45,627 nucleotides of DNA from Spirochaeta sp. (GCA_002691025.1 NZGT01000088.1:26870-72496); one strand, 5' to 3'; counted from the first letter of the stretch, positions 1 through 11,319 are shown. Notes: generated by a model from the sequence alone, not told the origin. Made by a program: numbers and translations.

Positions 1-1
1 C

Positions 2-904
2 TTCTTCGTCAAGACCCCCCCACACGGAGAGCCACAGCGAAGTCTCGTTCTCGGAAGCGGAATGGGTCGCCGCGAGATCCTCTTCTATCGCCATGCCACC
101 CGGGATCTACCGCTGCGTGTACCGGAGGTCTACGCAGCGGAAATCGACGAGAAGAGCCAACGCTTCATACTCTTGATCGAAAATCTCGACACTTCGGGAT
201 GCCTTTTTCCCGATACGACCCAGGGCGTCGGGCCGGCTCTCGCCGAACGAGCCATGAATGATCTGGCCGCTCTTCATGAACATTTCGCTCACATCGAGGC
301 CCAAAGCCCTCCTCTCGAATTCATCGAGCCCCCGCTCTGTCAGCCCGAATTCGCCCAGGGGATGCTCGAGCATGCCCTCTCGCGCCGCCGCGATGACATG
401 AATCCCGCCTTTGCTCGCATCGCGGAGCTCTACCTCGAAGACGCTCTGGGTGTGCACGAAGCCTGGAATACCGGCGACCTTGTCGTGACCCATGGAGACA
501 CCCACCTCACGAACCTCTTCATCGAGAACGACCGACTGGGTTATTTCGACTGGGGTTGCTTTGCTCGCGCCTCGGCGGCCCGAGATGTCGCCTACTTCAT
601 CTGCATGGCCCTCTCCATAGAAGACCGCAGACAACACGAATCCCACCTCCTTGAGCACTACCTCAAGCAAAGAAAGAAGCTCGGCGGGCAACCGCCCAGC
701 CTCGATCGGGCCTGGCGGGACTTCAAGATCCAGACCAGCTACACGGTGGTGGCCGCAGCACCGACCCTCCTCCACCCCAAGGACCGAGATACCGCCGATG
801 CCCGCTACGCCCGGCTTTTTTCGGCTCGGGCCCTGGCGGCGGTCGAAGACCACGGGTCCGACGAGTGGCTGAAAGCAGCCATGTCCGAAGAGAAAAAGCG
901 CTGA
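2..904 (+). CDS. APH/ecdysteroid-kinase-like phosphotransferase (5' truncated by window edge)
   Basis: The reading frame is open to the first codon of the window, and the residues before the first ATG (62) fit the family: a VK-T-P-P segment that looks like the ATP-anchoring lysine, then R-R-E-I-L-F-Y as in the E-x-x-F-Y helix. The true start therefore lies outside the window. The catalytic Brenner loop is visible as HGDTHLTNLF, followed by the metal-binding D-W-G, both hallmarks of the aminoglycoside/choline kinase-like fold. Family members phosphorylate hydroxyls of small molecules; close relatives include DUF1679/ecdysteroid-kinase-like proteins and acyl-CoA-dehydrogenase-associated kinases. 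The substrate cannot be read from the sequence. The next gene follows after 138 nt on the same strand. Confidence 0.8.
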   Translation, partial: FFVKTPPHGEPQRSLVLGSGMGRREILFYRHATRDLPLRVPEVYAAEIDEKSQRFILLIENLDTSGCLFPDTTQGVGPALAERAMNDLAALHEHFAHIEAQSPPLEFIEPPLCQPEFAQGMLEHALSRRRDDMNPAFARIAELYLEDALGVHEAWNTGDLVVTHGDTHLTNLFIENDRLGYFDWGCFARASAARDVAYFICMALSIEDRRQHESHLLEHYLKQRKKLGGQPPSLDRAWRDFKIQTSYTVVAAAPTLLHPKDRDTADARYARLFSARALAAVEDHGSDEWLKAAMSEEKKR

Positions 905-1042
905 GCGGGCCGAAAGGCAGCCGAATCCCGCCCACTCGTGCCCGCACTCCTACAGGAAAAGTCGAAAACATGTAAACTACGTGGATTCGAGCGGGCGGCC
1001 TCACGGCCAACCCCATCGCCTCTATCTGACTTGGGAGCCAAA

Positions 1043-1687
1043 ATGAAACTGGTGATTCGGATCCTTCTTTTGAGCCTGTTCGCAGGGACGGCCACCGCGG
1101 CAGAAGGAAGTCGGGCTTATATTGCCTTCCAACCGTTCGGACAGACTTTTTCGGGGAGCGCCACAGCCCTGGAGCAGACCGACGGCTTGAGCCGCTCCAA
1201 TACGTTCGGTGGCTCCCTCGGATTTTCCATGAATGACTATCTCATGTTTGATCTGGTTTCGGTCAACTATTCGGACCTGGACTATTCGAGCAATGCGACT
1301 TCAACCAGCGTGAGCACCGTGAACATCATCAGCGAAGTGAGAGTGGGCATGTTCGGGGGGGACTTCCCGGTCAAACCCTATGCGGCGGTGGGACTGGGCG
1401 CATCAAACGTCAGCTTCCAATTCGGGGACACCAGCACCTATCCCGATATCGATGCCTGGGGGCTTGCGTGGGAAGCGGGAGGCGGACTCGATCTCCCCAT
1501 CGGCGACAACGGTATCTCGTTGGGTATTTTCTATCGCTACCGAAGCTCTGTGGCCTTGAGCAACAACTGGCACCCCGTCTCCCCCAGGCGGAACATGACC
1601 GAGGAACAGCAGGCCATCTACTACTCGGAATGGGAAGTCAGTTATCACGCCATCGGACTGGAACTTCGTTTCGGAGGCGTTCGCTAG
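1043..1687 (+). CDS. Outer-membrane beta-barrel protein with signal peptide
   Basis: 214 residues. I chose the ATG at 1043, not an upstream in-frame ATG at 938, because a GGGAG motif sits just before it and the protein then begins with a classic signal peptide: MKLVIR, a hydrophobic stretch, and a cleavage site near residue 20 (TATAA/EG). The mature part has alternating hydrophobic/aromatic strands, glycine-rich turns (Y-A-A-V-G-L-G-A, E-A-G-G-G-L-D) and ends in a strand finishing L-E-L-R-F-G-G-V-R, like OmpA/OprF-type small barrels with about eight strands. It probably sits in the outer membrane. No specific function can be inferred. It converges on tlyA. Confidence 0.75.
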   Translation: MKLVIRILLLSLFAGTATAAEGSRAYIAFQPFGQTFSGSATALEQTDGLSRSNTFGGSLGFSMNDYLMFDLVSVNYSDLDYSSNATSTSVSTVNIISEVRVGMFGGDFPVKPYAAVGLGASNVSFQFGDTSTYPDIDAWGLAWEAGGGLDLPIGDNGISLGIFYRYRSSVALSNNWHPVSPRRNMTEEQQAIYYSEWEVSYHAIGLELRFGGVR

Positions 1688-1727
1688 AACGCGTTCCGAA
1701 CAGGCCGATCCCGCTCTGATTCCTGCC

Positions 1728-2495
1728 TTAGTCCCGCGCCTGCTCTCGGCGCAGAAGGATGAAGATCTCACGGTTGCCACTCGGGCCGGCCAACCGGCTA
1801 TCGGCCCGCTGCAACAGCCCGTAGTGTTCCTCGGATGCGGCTTCCACAACCGAGGCCACGGCCTCCTCGCGAAGAGGTTCCTCTCGAACCACGCCGCCTT
1901 TGCCCACCTTCTCCTTGCCGACTTCGAACTGGGGTTTGACCATCAGGAGCCACAGGGCCTCGGGCGCCACCCGGACAAAGGCGGGCATCAGCAAGCGCAA
2001 GGAAATGAACGAGACGTCGGCCACCACAAGCTCAATCGGCCCGGAAACATCCTTCGCTTCGAGGTGACGAACATTCACCCTCTCCCGCACTTCCACACGT
2101 GAATCCGCTCTCAGCTTTTCATGGATCTGGCCACGCCCCACATCCACCGCCAGGACATGTCGCGCTCCGGCCTGCAGCAGACAATCCGTAAACCCGCCGG
2201 TCGAAGCCCCCGCGTCCAGACAGGACAGGCCCTGGACGTCAAGATCAAAATCCTCCAGTGCGCCCGCCAGCTTGTCGCCCCCTCGTGAAACAAAGCGGGA
2301 AACTTCCCCACGCAGACGAATCGCCGCGGTATCGGGAATGCTGCGACCCGCTTTGTCTACCGGGACATCGTCCACCAGGACGACACCCGAGAGGATCAGG
2401 GCCTGGGCGTGGGTGCGCGACGACGCGAGGCCATCCTCCACAAGTCGCTCATCCAGACGGCGACGGCCTCGGCCACGAGACGACCCGGACGGCAG
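1728..2495 (-). CDS. tlyA: TlyA-type rRNA 2'-O-methyltransferase (S4 domain + FtsJ-like domain)
   Basis: Predicted to methylate 2'-OH of cytidine in 16S/23S rRNA, as known for TlyA. An N-terminal S4 RNA-binding domain (R-L-D-E-R-L-V, then S-R-T-H-A-Q-A-L-I) is followed by a Rossmann methyltransferase with the SAM motif CLDAGASTGGFTDCLLQAGA and D-V-S-F-I-S. The usual-start GTG at 2441 would cut off the first S4 helix. Extending in frame recovers R-R-R-L-D-E-R-L, and the only plausible initiator after the dxs stop is CTG at 2495, 7 nt after a GGGAG motif, giving 255 residues, normal for TlyA. The extension lies in the same frame as dxs, just after its TGA (2511). Family call firm, start less so. 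Confidence 0.88.
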   Translation of the reverse strand: MPSGSSRGRGRRRLDERLVEDGLASSRTHAQALILSGVVLVDDVPVDKAGRSIPDTAAIRLRGEVSRFVSRGGDKLAGALEDFDLDVQGLSCLDAGASTGGFTDCLLQAGARHVLAVDVGRGQIHEKLRADSRVEVRERVNVRHLEAKDVSGPIELVVADVSFISLRLLMPAFVRVAPEALWLLMVKPQFEVGKEKVGKGGVVREEPLREEAVASVVEAASEEHYGLLQRADSRLAGPSGNREIFILLRREQARD

Positions 2496-2510
2496 GTTCC
2501 CGCTCCCGCT

Positions 2511-4408
<1,898 letters not shown>

Positions 4409-4412
<4 letters not shown>

Positions 4413-5245
4413 GCTTTCCTCCGCACTGCAAAACGGGCCAGAGCCCGGAGCGGCTCGGCCCGCTCACCCATGCCTTCAATTCGCGAAAGAGCAGATTCAA
4501 GCAGGGCTTCCGCTCGCTCAAGACAGGCTTCGCGGCCCAACAAAGAAACCAACGAACACCCACTCTCATCCTCATCGGCATCCAGACCGTCATCGGCAAT
4601 CTGGAAGGCCACCCCGACTTCCAGGCCGAAGGCTCCCAGAACCGCCAATTGATCCTCAGAAGCGGAAGCCAGTCGCGCGCCGCCAGAGACACAGGCCTGG
4701 ATCAGCGCCGCGGTCTTTCTCTCATGGATACTGAGAACGAAGGCTTCGTCACCGGGATTTTCGCCTTGACGAAGGTCGTCCACTTGCCCCCCCACCAACC
4801 CGGCGGGCCCGATGGCCCGTGCCAGGTCGCGGGCCGCGCGCCCCGACCTTCCAGGGTCGGTATCCATCAACAAACCTTCAAAAGCCAGACTCTGCAAAGC
4901 GTCACCGGCCAGGACCGCCGTGGCTTCGCCCCACAAGACGTGGACGGTGGGACGGCCCCGACGCTCTTCGTCATCGTCCATGCAGGGGAGGTCATCATGA
5001 ATCAAGGAATAGACGTGAATCAATTCCACGGCGGCCGCCATGGGGAGAGCGGATTGCAAAGGCCCTCCCACGGCTTCGGCCGCTGCGAGAACCAACCCCG
5101 GACGAAAGCGCTTGCCGCCCGGAAAGACCAGATGCCGCATGGCCCCGTGAAGGTCCGCCGGCGCGGCGTCCAGCGGGGGGAGCCATCGTTCCAACACGGC
5201 ATCCACAGCGGGGCCGTGCTCGAGCAACCAGGCCTGGGCGTCCAT
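4409..5245 (-). CDS. ispA: Short-chain polyprenyl (farnesyl/geranyl) diphosphate synthase
   Basis: 278 residues, trans-isoprenyl diphosphate synthase fold. It condenses DMAPP/IPP to C10-C15 diphosphates. The first aspartate-rich motif is at residues 84-90 (DDLPCMD, the type with two inserted residues typical of bacterial FPP synthases), preceded by G-G-K-R-F-R-P. The second motif is Q-I-A-D-D-G-L-D, where most homologues have D-D-I-L-D. Product length cannot be fixed from sequence; FPP is most likely. The ATG at 5245 overlaps the xseB stop by one base (TGATG), and the 3' end overlaps dxs, the classic xseB-ispA-dxs arrangement of proteobacteria. Confidence 0.93.
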
Positions 5246-5565
5246 CAGAACGCTCCTTCTTCGGCCGCGTTTTCTTCATTGGAGTCAAACTCGAAAGCCT
5301 GGGCCTCCTGGCCTCCGCTTTGTTCAACCAGAATCTCGATACGACGATCCGCGGAATCCAATTCTTCGCTGCACCGTCGACTCAGTGCGACACCGCGTTC
5401 AAACTCAGCCAGAGCCTGCTCGAGGGGAAGCTCCCCGTCCTCAAGCTTGTCCACCACCGCCTCCAAAGCGACGAGAGCCTCTTCGAAGGACATGGACTCT
5501 TCCGTTTCCGGGGCTGAATCGGCGGTCGGGGCGTCTTTTCCCTGCTTTGACTTTGCTTTCGCCAT
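5245..5565 (-). CDS. xseB: Exodeoxyribonuclease VII small subunit
   Basis: 106 residues. It partners XseA in the exonuclease that degrades single-stranded DNA from both ends. The core M-S-F-E-E-A-L-x-x-L-E-x-V-V-x-x-L-E-x-G-E-L-P-L-E-Q-A-L-A-x-F-E-R-G is the XseB signature, flanked by a Lys/Ala-rich N-terminus and an acidic tail of about 30 residues that is longer than in E. coli. No clear Shine-Dalgarno precedes the ATG at 5565. 125 nt separate it from xseA, a gap large enough for an internal promoter. Confidence 0.93.
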   Translation of the reverse strand: MAKAKSKQGKDAPTADSAPETEESMSFEEALVALEAVVDKLEDGELPLEQALAEFERGVALSRRCSEELDSADRRIEILVEQSGGQEAQAFEFDSNEENAAEEGAF

Positions 5566-5690
5566 AGTGGATTGAAATTACCAGAGGGATCCCCCCACGA
5601 CAAACGCCGCATATCCGGAACAACTTGATCCCAAAGGACTTTTTCAAGTGGACACCAGGCCCACCGGCCCTCAGGCGAGCGATCCGAGCC

Positions 5691-6905
5691 TCAATCCTCC
5701 GAATCCACCACCGCGCGAACCTCGCCTTCGCCGAGACGAATCTCCAATCGATCGCCCGCGGTCACTTCGTCTTGACTGCGAAGCAGAGTGCCATCGGATT
5801 CTTTTCTCACCAGCGCGTAGCCCCGGGCAAGAACTCCCAGCGGGGAGAGAGAATCGAGACGCGCCACCCGACGAGCCAGATGGGCCCGTGTGATTTCCGC
5901 ACGATGCAGCGCCGCCCGAAACAGCGCCTGCCGCGCCGATCCCATTCGACGCCGCTGAGCGGCCAGGCGAGCCGAAGGCGCCAGCCGCCTCAGAACCTCT
6001 CGCTCCCGAGACCAGGCTTGTGTTCGACTTGCATGCCATCCTCGGATGGCCGAAACCAATCGGCTCCACTGATACGCCAGATCACGCGCCAACTGATCTC
6101 CATCCGGAAGCACAGCCGCGATGGCGGCCGAAGGCGTAGGCGCTCGCAGGTCAGCCACCAGGTCCACCAGGGTGACATCGGTCTCATGCCCCACACCGGT
6201 GACCACCGGGACCGGACTCTCGAAAACCGCACGGACGACTTCTTCCGCATTGAAGCACCAGAGATCCTCAAGTGATCCCCCGCCTCGCGCAAGCACGATC
6301 ACATCCACTTCAGGCGCCTGCGCCACCGCTTCCAAAGCCGCCACGATTTCGTGCTCGGCCCCTTCCCCCTGAACCCGGGTGGGCGAGACCAGGAGGGGCG
6401 TCGAGGCGGAGCGAAGCCCCGACACTTCAATGACGTCGCGGACCGCGGCACTCGTGGGCGACGTCACCACGCCCACTCGCCGGGGAAAAGCCGGAATCGA
6501 GCGCTTGTGATCCTCACCAAAGAGACCCTCCTCAGCCAGACGAGCGCGCAACTGTTCAAAAGCCAGTTGCAACGCGCCTTGCCCCTGAGGCTCAAGCTTT
6601 CGAACAATGAGCTGAAGCTCGCCGCGTTTGTCGTAGACGGAAACATCGGCATACACCACCACCTCAAGACCGTCCTTGAGTTCAAAAGGCACACGAGAAG
6701 CGGCCTGCCGGAAGAACGCCGCTCGGATTCGCGCCTTGGCATCGCCCAATGAAAAATAGAGGTGACCGGAACTCGGCCTGGAGAGACCACTGATCTCCCC
6801 CATCACCCAGATGCGTCCCACTCGATCCTCAAGCAATCCATTGAGGCCGCTGATCAGATCCGAAACCGCATGCACTCTACGCTGTCGAGGGGACGTCTCA
6901 CTCAC
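5691..6905 (-). CDS. xseA: Exodeoxyribonuclease VII large subunit
   Basis: 404 residues, starting at a GTG (6905) 9 nt after the ctpA stop. An N-terminal OB fold (residues about 10-105, with V-M-G-E-I-S-G and S-G-H-L-Y-F-S-L-x-D) binds ssDNA. The catalytic region carries P-R-R-V-G-V-V-T-S-P-T-S-A-A-V-R-D, then ARGGGSLEDLWCFNAEEVVR and P-V-V-T-G-V-G-H-E-T-D-V-T-L-V-D, all characteristic of XseA. A helical C-terminal part follows, shorter than in E. coli (456 residues). xseA and xseB being adjacent supports a functional complex. Confidence 0.96.
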   Translation of the reverse strand: MSETSPRQRRVHAVSDLISGLNGLLEDRVGRIWVMGEISGLSRPSSGHLYFSLGDAKARIRAAFFRQAASRVPFELKDGLEVVVYADVSVYDKRGELQLIVRKLEPQGQGALQLAFEQLRARLAEEGLFGEDHKRSIPAFPRRVGVVTSPTSAAVRDVIEVSGLRSASTPLLVSPTRVQGEGAEHEIVAALEAVAQAPEVDVIVLARGGGSLEDLWCFNAEEVVRAVFESPVPVVTGVGHETDVTLVDLVADLRAPTPSAAIAAVLPDGDQLARDLAYQWSRLVSAIRGWHASRTQAWSREREVLRRLAPSARLAAQRRRMGSARQALFRAALHRAEITRAHLARRVARLDSLSPLGVLARGYALVRKESDGTLLRSQDEVTAGDRLEIRLGEGEVRAVVDSED

Positions 6906-6914
6906 GACGAGGCC

Positions 6915-8402
6915 TCACTCACCCTGGGATTCCGCGGCGGGGGGCGGCCCCTCATCCACGGCTTCATCGGCCGGGACCGTGAGAGCCGCCGCCTTCTGAT
7001 TCCTCTGCTCACTGAGCTGATCGAAGTAGCTCCAGCTCTTGAGTACCTCGAGGGCTCGACTCAGGAGCACGTCCTCTTCTTCGGTCTCTTGGGCTTCCAC
7101 CTCCGCTTCCTCGCTTGCGTTCTCCTGCCCGGAGGCCGAGGGCTCGGGGGGCGTTGATCCGCTTTCGGATCCGGGGCTCGCCTGGCCATGTGTCAGATGA
7201 CCGCGCAGGTCCGCCTCCCTCAGTCGGCGCATCAAGACGCCTTCACTGGGTGAGTTGGGATGGACCTCGATATCGGGCTCGATCCCCACCTCCTGGATGG
7301 AGCGGCCCGATGGCGTGTAATAAAGAGCCGTGGTCAAACGCAGTCCCGCACCGCCTTCCAGGGGATAAACGGTCTGCACCGACCCTTTTCCAAACGTACG
7401 CGTGCCCATCACCAGGCCTCGGCCGTGATCCTGGAGCGCACCCGCCACGATCTCCGAGGCGCTGGCACTTCCCGCATTCACCAGAACCACGATGGGGTAG
7501 TCCGGTTCATCCATGCCGGCCTGAGAACGATAGTCTTCGCGTTGCGACGCATCCCGGCCCTGGGTATAGACGATCAAACCGTCATCGATCCAGTAGTCGG
7601 CCATGGCGACGGCCTGATTCAGGAGCCCCCCCGGATTGTCTCGCAAATCGATGACCATGCCCTTGAGACCCTCTTGATTCTCCTCGTGCAGCTTGGCCAG
7701 TTCCTTGGCCAGTTCCACCTGCGTCCGCTCCTGGAAAGCGCGCACATTCAGATGCACGTAGCCGGGTGACAGCGTGGCTCCCTCCACGGAGGCCATTTTC
7801 ACCACATCACGCCGGATCTTGAAGGGACGAGGCTCTTCAAAACCCTCACGCCAGAGATAGATCGTGATTTCCGTGCCCAGTTCGCCGCGCATCAACGAAA
7901 CGGCCTCGACCAGATTCATGTCCTGGGTTTCACGACACGTCTCGTCGGCTCCCCAGTTTTCGGGCACGACAGTGGGACAGATCACGGTGATCTGATCACG
8001 AGGCTTGACCCCGGCGCGAAACGCCGGCGTTCCTTCAATGGGAGACACCACTTCGATATAACGATCCTTGGCCTTCGTGACTTCGATACCCAGCCCGTGG
8101 AACTCCCCACGCGTATCCACCTGCATCTCGTCGAAATCCTTGGGGTCCATGTACGACGAGTGGGGGTCGAGTTCCCGGAGCAGACCATGCAGGGCGCTCT
8201 GCATCAGTTCATGCTCATCCACCTCGGAGACATAGTTCTGCCGGACCAGGTCGAGCACGCTGGCAAAAAGAGCGAGATCGTCATACTGCACCGCAGCGCG
8301 GCCAAGGCTCCAGCCGCCGAAAAGGATCAGCGCCATGAAAGCGGCTGCGACTCCCAGCGACCATGACCGCAGTGCCACGGAAAGACTTCTTCTTTTGGAC
8401 AT
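6915..8402 (-). CDS. ctpA: S41 family C-terminal processing peptidase (CtpA/Prc-like)
   Basis: 495 residues. The ATG at 8402 was preferred over the longer frame (to 8474) because GGAG lies 6 nt upstream and the protein then begins M-S-K-R-R-S with one N-terminal membrane anchor (about residues 13-35). A PDZ domain (about 100-190) precedes the tail-specific protease domain with Ser314 (in GSASASE) and Lys339 (in FGKGSVQ), the 25-residue spacing seen for the Prc Ser/Lys dyad. An insertion carrying Cys142 and Cys156 lies inside the PDZ region. The C-terminal ~80 residues are Glu/Ser/Ala rich and probably disordered. It likely works in the periplasm, next to the envC operon for peptidoglycan hydrolase control. 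Confidence 0.93.
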   Translation of the reverse strand: MSKRRSLSVALRSWSLGVAAAFMALILFGGWSLGRAAVQYDDLALFASVLDLVRQNYVSEVDEHELMQSALHGLLRELDPHSSYMDPKDFDEMQVDTRGEFHGLGIEVTKAKDRYIEVVSPIEGTPAFRAGVKPRDQITVICPTVVPENWGADETCRETQDMNLVEAVSLMRGELGTEITIYLWREGFEEPRPFKIRRDVVKMASVEGATLSPGYVHLNVRAFQERTQVELAKELAKLHEENQEGLKGMVIDLRDNPGGLLNQAVAMADYWIDDGLIVYTQGRDASQREDYRSQAGMDEPDYPIVVLVNAGSASASEIVAGALQDHGRGLVMGTRTFGKGSVQTVYPLEGGAGLRLTTALYYTPSGRSIQEVGIEPDIEVHPNSPSEGVLMRRLREADLRGHLTHGQASPGSESGSTPPEPSASGQENASEEAEVEAQETEEEDVLLSRALEVLKSWSYFDQLSEQRNQKAAALTVPADEAVDEGPPPAAESQGE

Positions 8403-8501
8403 CCTGGACTCCATCGGAAAAGCCCGCACGTACGGCCGACTTGGACCTGAGAAACCGAACGGACCTCTTCCCATTCCGGGGAGGCTCCGCTCTGGGGCAT
8501 C

Positions 8502-9680
8502 CTACCCCTTTGCCAACCATTCCGCCGGATCAAGCGGCGCTCCGCCGCGACGCACCTCGAAATAAAGCCCCGGACCTTCAAGGCTGCCCGTCTCCCCCAC
8601 CGTCCCCAGTACCTGACCGGACTTGAGTTGATGGCCGACCTGAACGCGAATCTGTGACAACTGGCCCGATACCGTGAAATAACCCGAACCGTGATCCAGG
8701 ATCACGATCTTTCCGTACCCCCGAAACCAACCTGCAAAACGAACCCGTCCGGGAGCCACCGCCCACACCTGCTCTCCCAGACTCGCGGAAAACTCGACTC
8801 CTTTGCGAAACGTCTGGGTCCGGTACTCGGCATCGACCACGCGACCATAGGGGCGACGAACCCGCCCACGAACCGGCCGACGCAATTCTCCTTTGCGACT
8901 GGCAAAGCTTCGTGTCCCCGCCGATCCCGAGCCCGCTCCTGGATCTTCATCACCGAGCCCCGAAAGTGTTTCCTGGAGGGCCAAGGCGGCCTGCTCGAGA
9001 CCCTGGAGAAGAGCGCGCTCGCGCGTGCGATTCGTACGGACTTCATCCAGGAGAACGCGTCTGTCGGTCTTCTCCGCCTCCAAGGCCACTCGCCGGGACT
9101 CCCACCGCGCCCGTTTCGAGACCACAACGCTCTGTGCCTGGATCGCTTGACCGCGCAGGTCTTCAAGCTCAAGCCACTGCGATCGGAACCGGGCCAGCAG
9201 ATCCGCGTCGGTCTTGAGAATCCGCTCGAGGTTCCATAATTTTGAAAACATCTCGCGTAGATCTTCCGATGCAAAAAGAAGGCGAAGCGGCCCCTCCGAA
9301 CCGGCCTTGTAGAGCGCCACCGCCCTTTGCGCCATGAGTCGTCGGGTGTCCTGCATGCGGGACTCCAGGGTCCCCAGCTGGCGGTCTACGCCTCGCACTT
9401 CTTCTTGAGCCGCCTCGAGTTCCCGCGTACTGACTTCCACCTGGGAATCCATTTCATCCAACCCCCGGTCGACATCCTCCAACAACTGGACCAGGTCGCG
9501 CTCCTCCCGCTCATGACCCACCACGCGGAGGCGGCTTTCGGCAATTCGGGCGCGCAACCGGGCGAGCTCCGGGTCGCTTGTCTCGACCTGTGCCTCGCCA
9601 ACCCAGGCCAGGCTCAGCCCCACAAGGAGACTGAGTCCAAAAAGAACGAAGCGGCTCCTTGCCTCGAAGCGACACCGCAT
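8502..9680 (-). CDS. envC: Murein hydrolase activator EnvC (coiled coil + degenerate LytM domain)
   Basis: 392 residues with an N-terminal signal/anchor (F-V-L-F-G-L-S-L-L-V-G-L), a long coiled coil (about residues 30-240, Glu/Arg/Leu rich) and a C-terminal LytM/M23 domain. The zinc ligands of active M23 peptidases are absent: the H-x-x-x-D site reads R-K-G-V-E, the central H-x-H partner reads V-S-G, and the last motif is L-Y-F-E, as in E. coli EnvC. It should therefore activate amidases and not cut murein itself, under control of FtsEX. Its ATG shares one base with the ftsX stop (TGATG). The C-terminus R-R-x-G-x-P-L-D-P-x-x-W-L matches the family. Confidence 0.92.
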   Translation of the reverse strand: MRCRFEARSRFVLFGLSLLVGLSLAWVGEAQVETSDPELARLRARIAESRLRVVGHEREERDLVQLLEDVDRGLDEMDSQVEVSTRELEAAQEEVRGVDRQLGTLESRMQDTRRLMAQRAVALYKAGSEGPLRLLFASEDLREMFSKLWNLERILKTDADLLARFRSQWLELEDLRGQAIQAQSVVVSKRARWESRRVALEAEKTDRRVLLDEVRTNRTRERALLQGLEQAALALQETLSGLGDEDPGAGSGSAGTRSFASRKGELRRPVRGRVRRPYGRVVDAEYRTQTFRKGVEFSASLGEQVWAVAPGRVRFAGWFRGYGKIVILDHGSGYFTVSGQLSQIRVQVGHQLKSGQVLGTVGETGSLEGPGLYFEVRRGGAPLDPAEWLAKG

Positions 9681-10576
9681 CAGGATCGCCTGTTCAGCAA
9701 AGCCGCCATGGAGCCCACGAGGCCGAGCAAGGCCCCTCCCAGCACCAGGCGGAGGATCTCCGCAAAACCGAAGAAACGGGGCTCGGTCTGACCCAACAAG
9801 AAGGTCAGGCCGTATTCAAGGGAAGGAAGCAGGACCAGGAAGCAGAGCCAGAGAAGACCCGCAGCCAGACCGCCTCCAAGCATGCCCTGCAGTGTCCCCT
9901 CAAGAAGAAAGGGCGTTCGCATGAAGGTGCGACTGGCTCCAACCAGATCCAGGATGTCGAGCTCATCCCGGCGCGCGTACAAGCCCAACTGGATCGTGTT
10001 GGCCACGATCAGAAGCGTCGCCAACGACAGCACCACAGCCACCGCGTAACCCGACACACGAATCAACGAAGCCACGCGTGCGTACCCGTCGATCCACTCA
10101 CGACCGTGGCGAAGTTCTGCGATCCCAGGAAGGTCCACCACCGCCTCTTCGAGCACGGAAAAGCCTTCCAGGCTGCGGTCCTCGGGGTTGAGTCGCATCT
10201 CCAAAGAAGCCGGCAGGGGGTTGTCGGCAATCCCTTCCAGCAAAGCCGCTCCACCGGTCATACGACGAAAGCGTTCAAGAGCCTCTTCTTTATCGACCAC
10301 GGCCACGTACTCGATCACTCCCACAGCGAGAATGGTCTTGGCGAGATCACTGGCTTGCTCGGGCGTAAGATCGTCTTCCAGATACGCGGTGACCGTGAGA
10401 TCTTCAGCGAAGCGATCGAGCATCCCTTCCATGTTGACCACAACCAGGGAGAACGCCCCCACAAGGAAGAGCGCCACCGAAATGGTGACCACGGAAACCC
10501 AGGCCGTGACGCCAGAACCTCGGAATCCACGCCAGGCAGCCCGAGACAGGATCGCGCCAATCACCCAGAGGCGCAT
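9680..10576 (-). CDS. ftsX: Cell-division ABC transporter permease FtsX
   Basis: 298 residues. Four membrane segments in the FtsX layout: one near residues 20-45, a periplasmic loop of about 100 residues (V-T-A-Y-L-E-D-D-L-T onward, the EnvC-binding region), then three segments in the C-terminal half. A-R-R-D-E-L-D-I-L-D-L-V-G-A-S is the typical FtsX cytoplasmic motif. I use the ATG at 10576, whose A is shared with the ftsE TGA; a TTG one codon earlier is less likely. A G-rich stretch (GAGGGGGG) serves as ribosome site. With FtsE it transmits division signals across the inner membrane. Confidence 0.95.
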   Translation of the reverse strand: MRLWVIGAILSRAAWRGFRGSGVTAWVSVVTISVALFLVGAFSLVVVNMEGMLDRFAEDLTVTAYLEDDLTPEQASDLAKTILAVGVIEYVAVVDKEEALERFRRMTGGAALLEGIADNPLPASLEMRLNPEDRSLEGFSVLEEAVVDLPGIAELRHGREWIDGYARVASLIRVSGYAVAVVLSLATLLIVANTIQLGLYARRDELDILDLVGASRTFMRTPFLLEGTLQGMLGGGLAAGLLWLCFLVLLPSLEYGLTFLLGQTEPRFFGFAEILRLVLGGALLGLVGSMAALLNRRS

Positions 10577-11319
10577 CAACGACCGCCCCCCTCAAGATCC
10601 ACCTCGGTCAGACGGCCCCCCTCGAGGTTCAAGGTTCGCATTCGATACCGCTCCACCAACGCAATATCATGGGTGGCCACGATGACCGTGGTGCCTCGAT
10701 TGGCCGCCGCCATCATCAACTCGATGATCTCCACGGAAAGTCCAGGGTCGAGATTCCCGGTGGGCTCATCGGCGAGCAGGATCTCGGGCTCACCCACCAG
10801 GGCACGTGCAATGGCCACCCTCTGCTGCTCTCCCCCGGACAGGGACATCGGATGATGATATCGACGGTGCTGGAGTCCGACCTGCCGCAGTGTATTGAAG
10901 ACCCGGGAGCGGGCCTCCCGACGCGGCGTGCCCACCACATCGAGGGCGAAACCGACATTCTCTTCGACGGTGCGATGAGAAAGAAGTTTGAAGTCCTGGA
11001 AAACGACACCGACGCGTCTTCGCAAAGCCGGCACCGCCCGCCCCTGCAAGCGAGCAATATTGCGACCCAGAACCAGGATCTGGCCTTCGTTGGGGCGCTC
11101 CGCGGCAAACAACAGTTTGAGAAGCGTGGTCTTCCCGGCACCACTCTGGCCCGTGATGAAAATGAATTGACCCCGCCCTACCTCGAGCGATACATCCTGC
11201 AGTGCCCATGTCCCCGGCAGATACGATTTGGAGACATGAAACATCCGCACGGGATATTCATCGCGGGGATGAAACTGCCTGGAGGCAGATACCTTGTCTG
11301 GACCCGGACCAACGACCAT
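10576..11319 (-). CDS. ftsE: Cell-division ABC transporter ATP-binding protein FtsE
   Basis: 247 residues in the longest form. Walker A GQSGAGKTT (57-65), signature LSGGEQQR, Walker B I-L-L-A-D-E-P-T-G-N-L-D and the switch histidine A-T-H-D are intact, and the overall sequence tracks FtsE (H-V-S-K-S-Y, V-F-Q-D-F-K-L-L, R-T-V-E-E-N-V). Typical FtsE proteins begin at the residue corresponding to V24/M26, so the real start may be GTG at 11250 or ATG at 11244; none of the three has a strong Shine-Dalgarno. It forms the ATPase of FtsEX, and overlaps ftsX by one base. Confidence 0.94.
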   Translation of the reverse strand: MVVGPGPDKVSASRQFHPRDEYPVRMFHVSKSYLPGTWALQDVSLEVGRGQFIFITGQSGAGKTTLLKLLFAAERPNEGQILVLGRNIARLQGRAVPALRRRVGVVFQDFKLLSHRTVEENVGFALDVVGTPRREARSRVFNTLRQVGLQHRRYHHPMSLSGGEQQRVAIARALVGEPEILLADEPTGNLDPGLSVEIIELMMAAANRGTTVIVATHDIALVERYRMRTLNLEGGRLTEVDLEGGGR

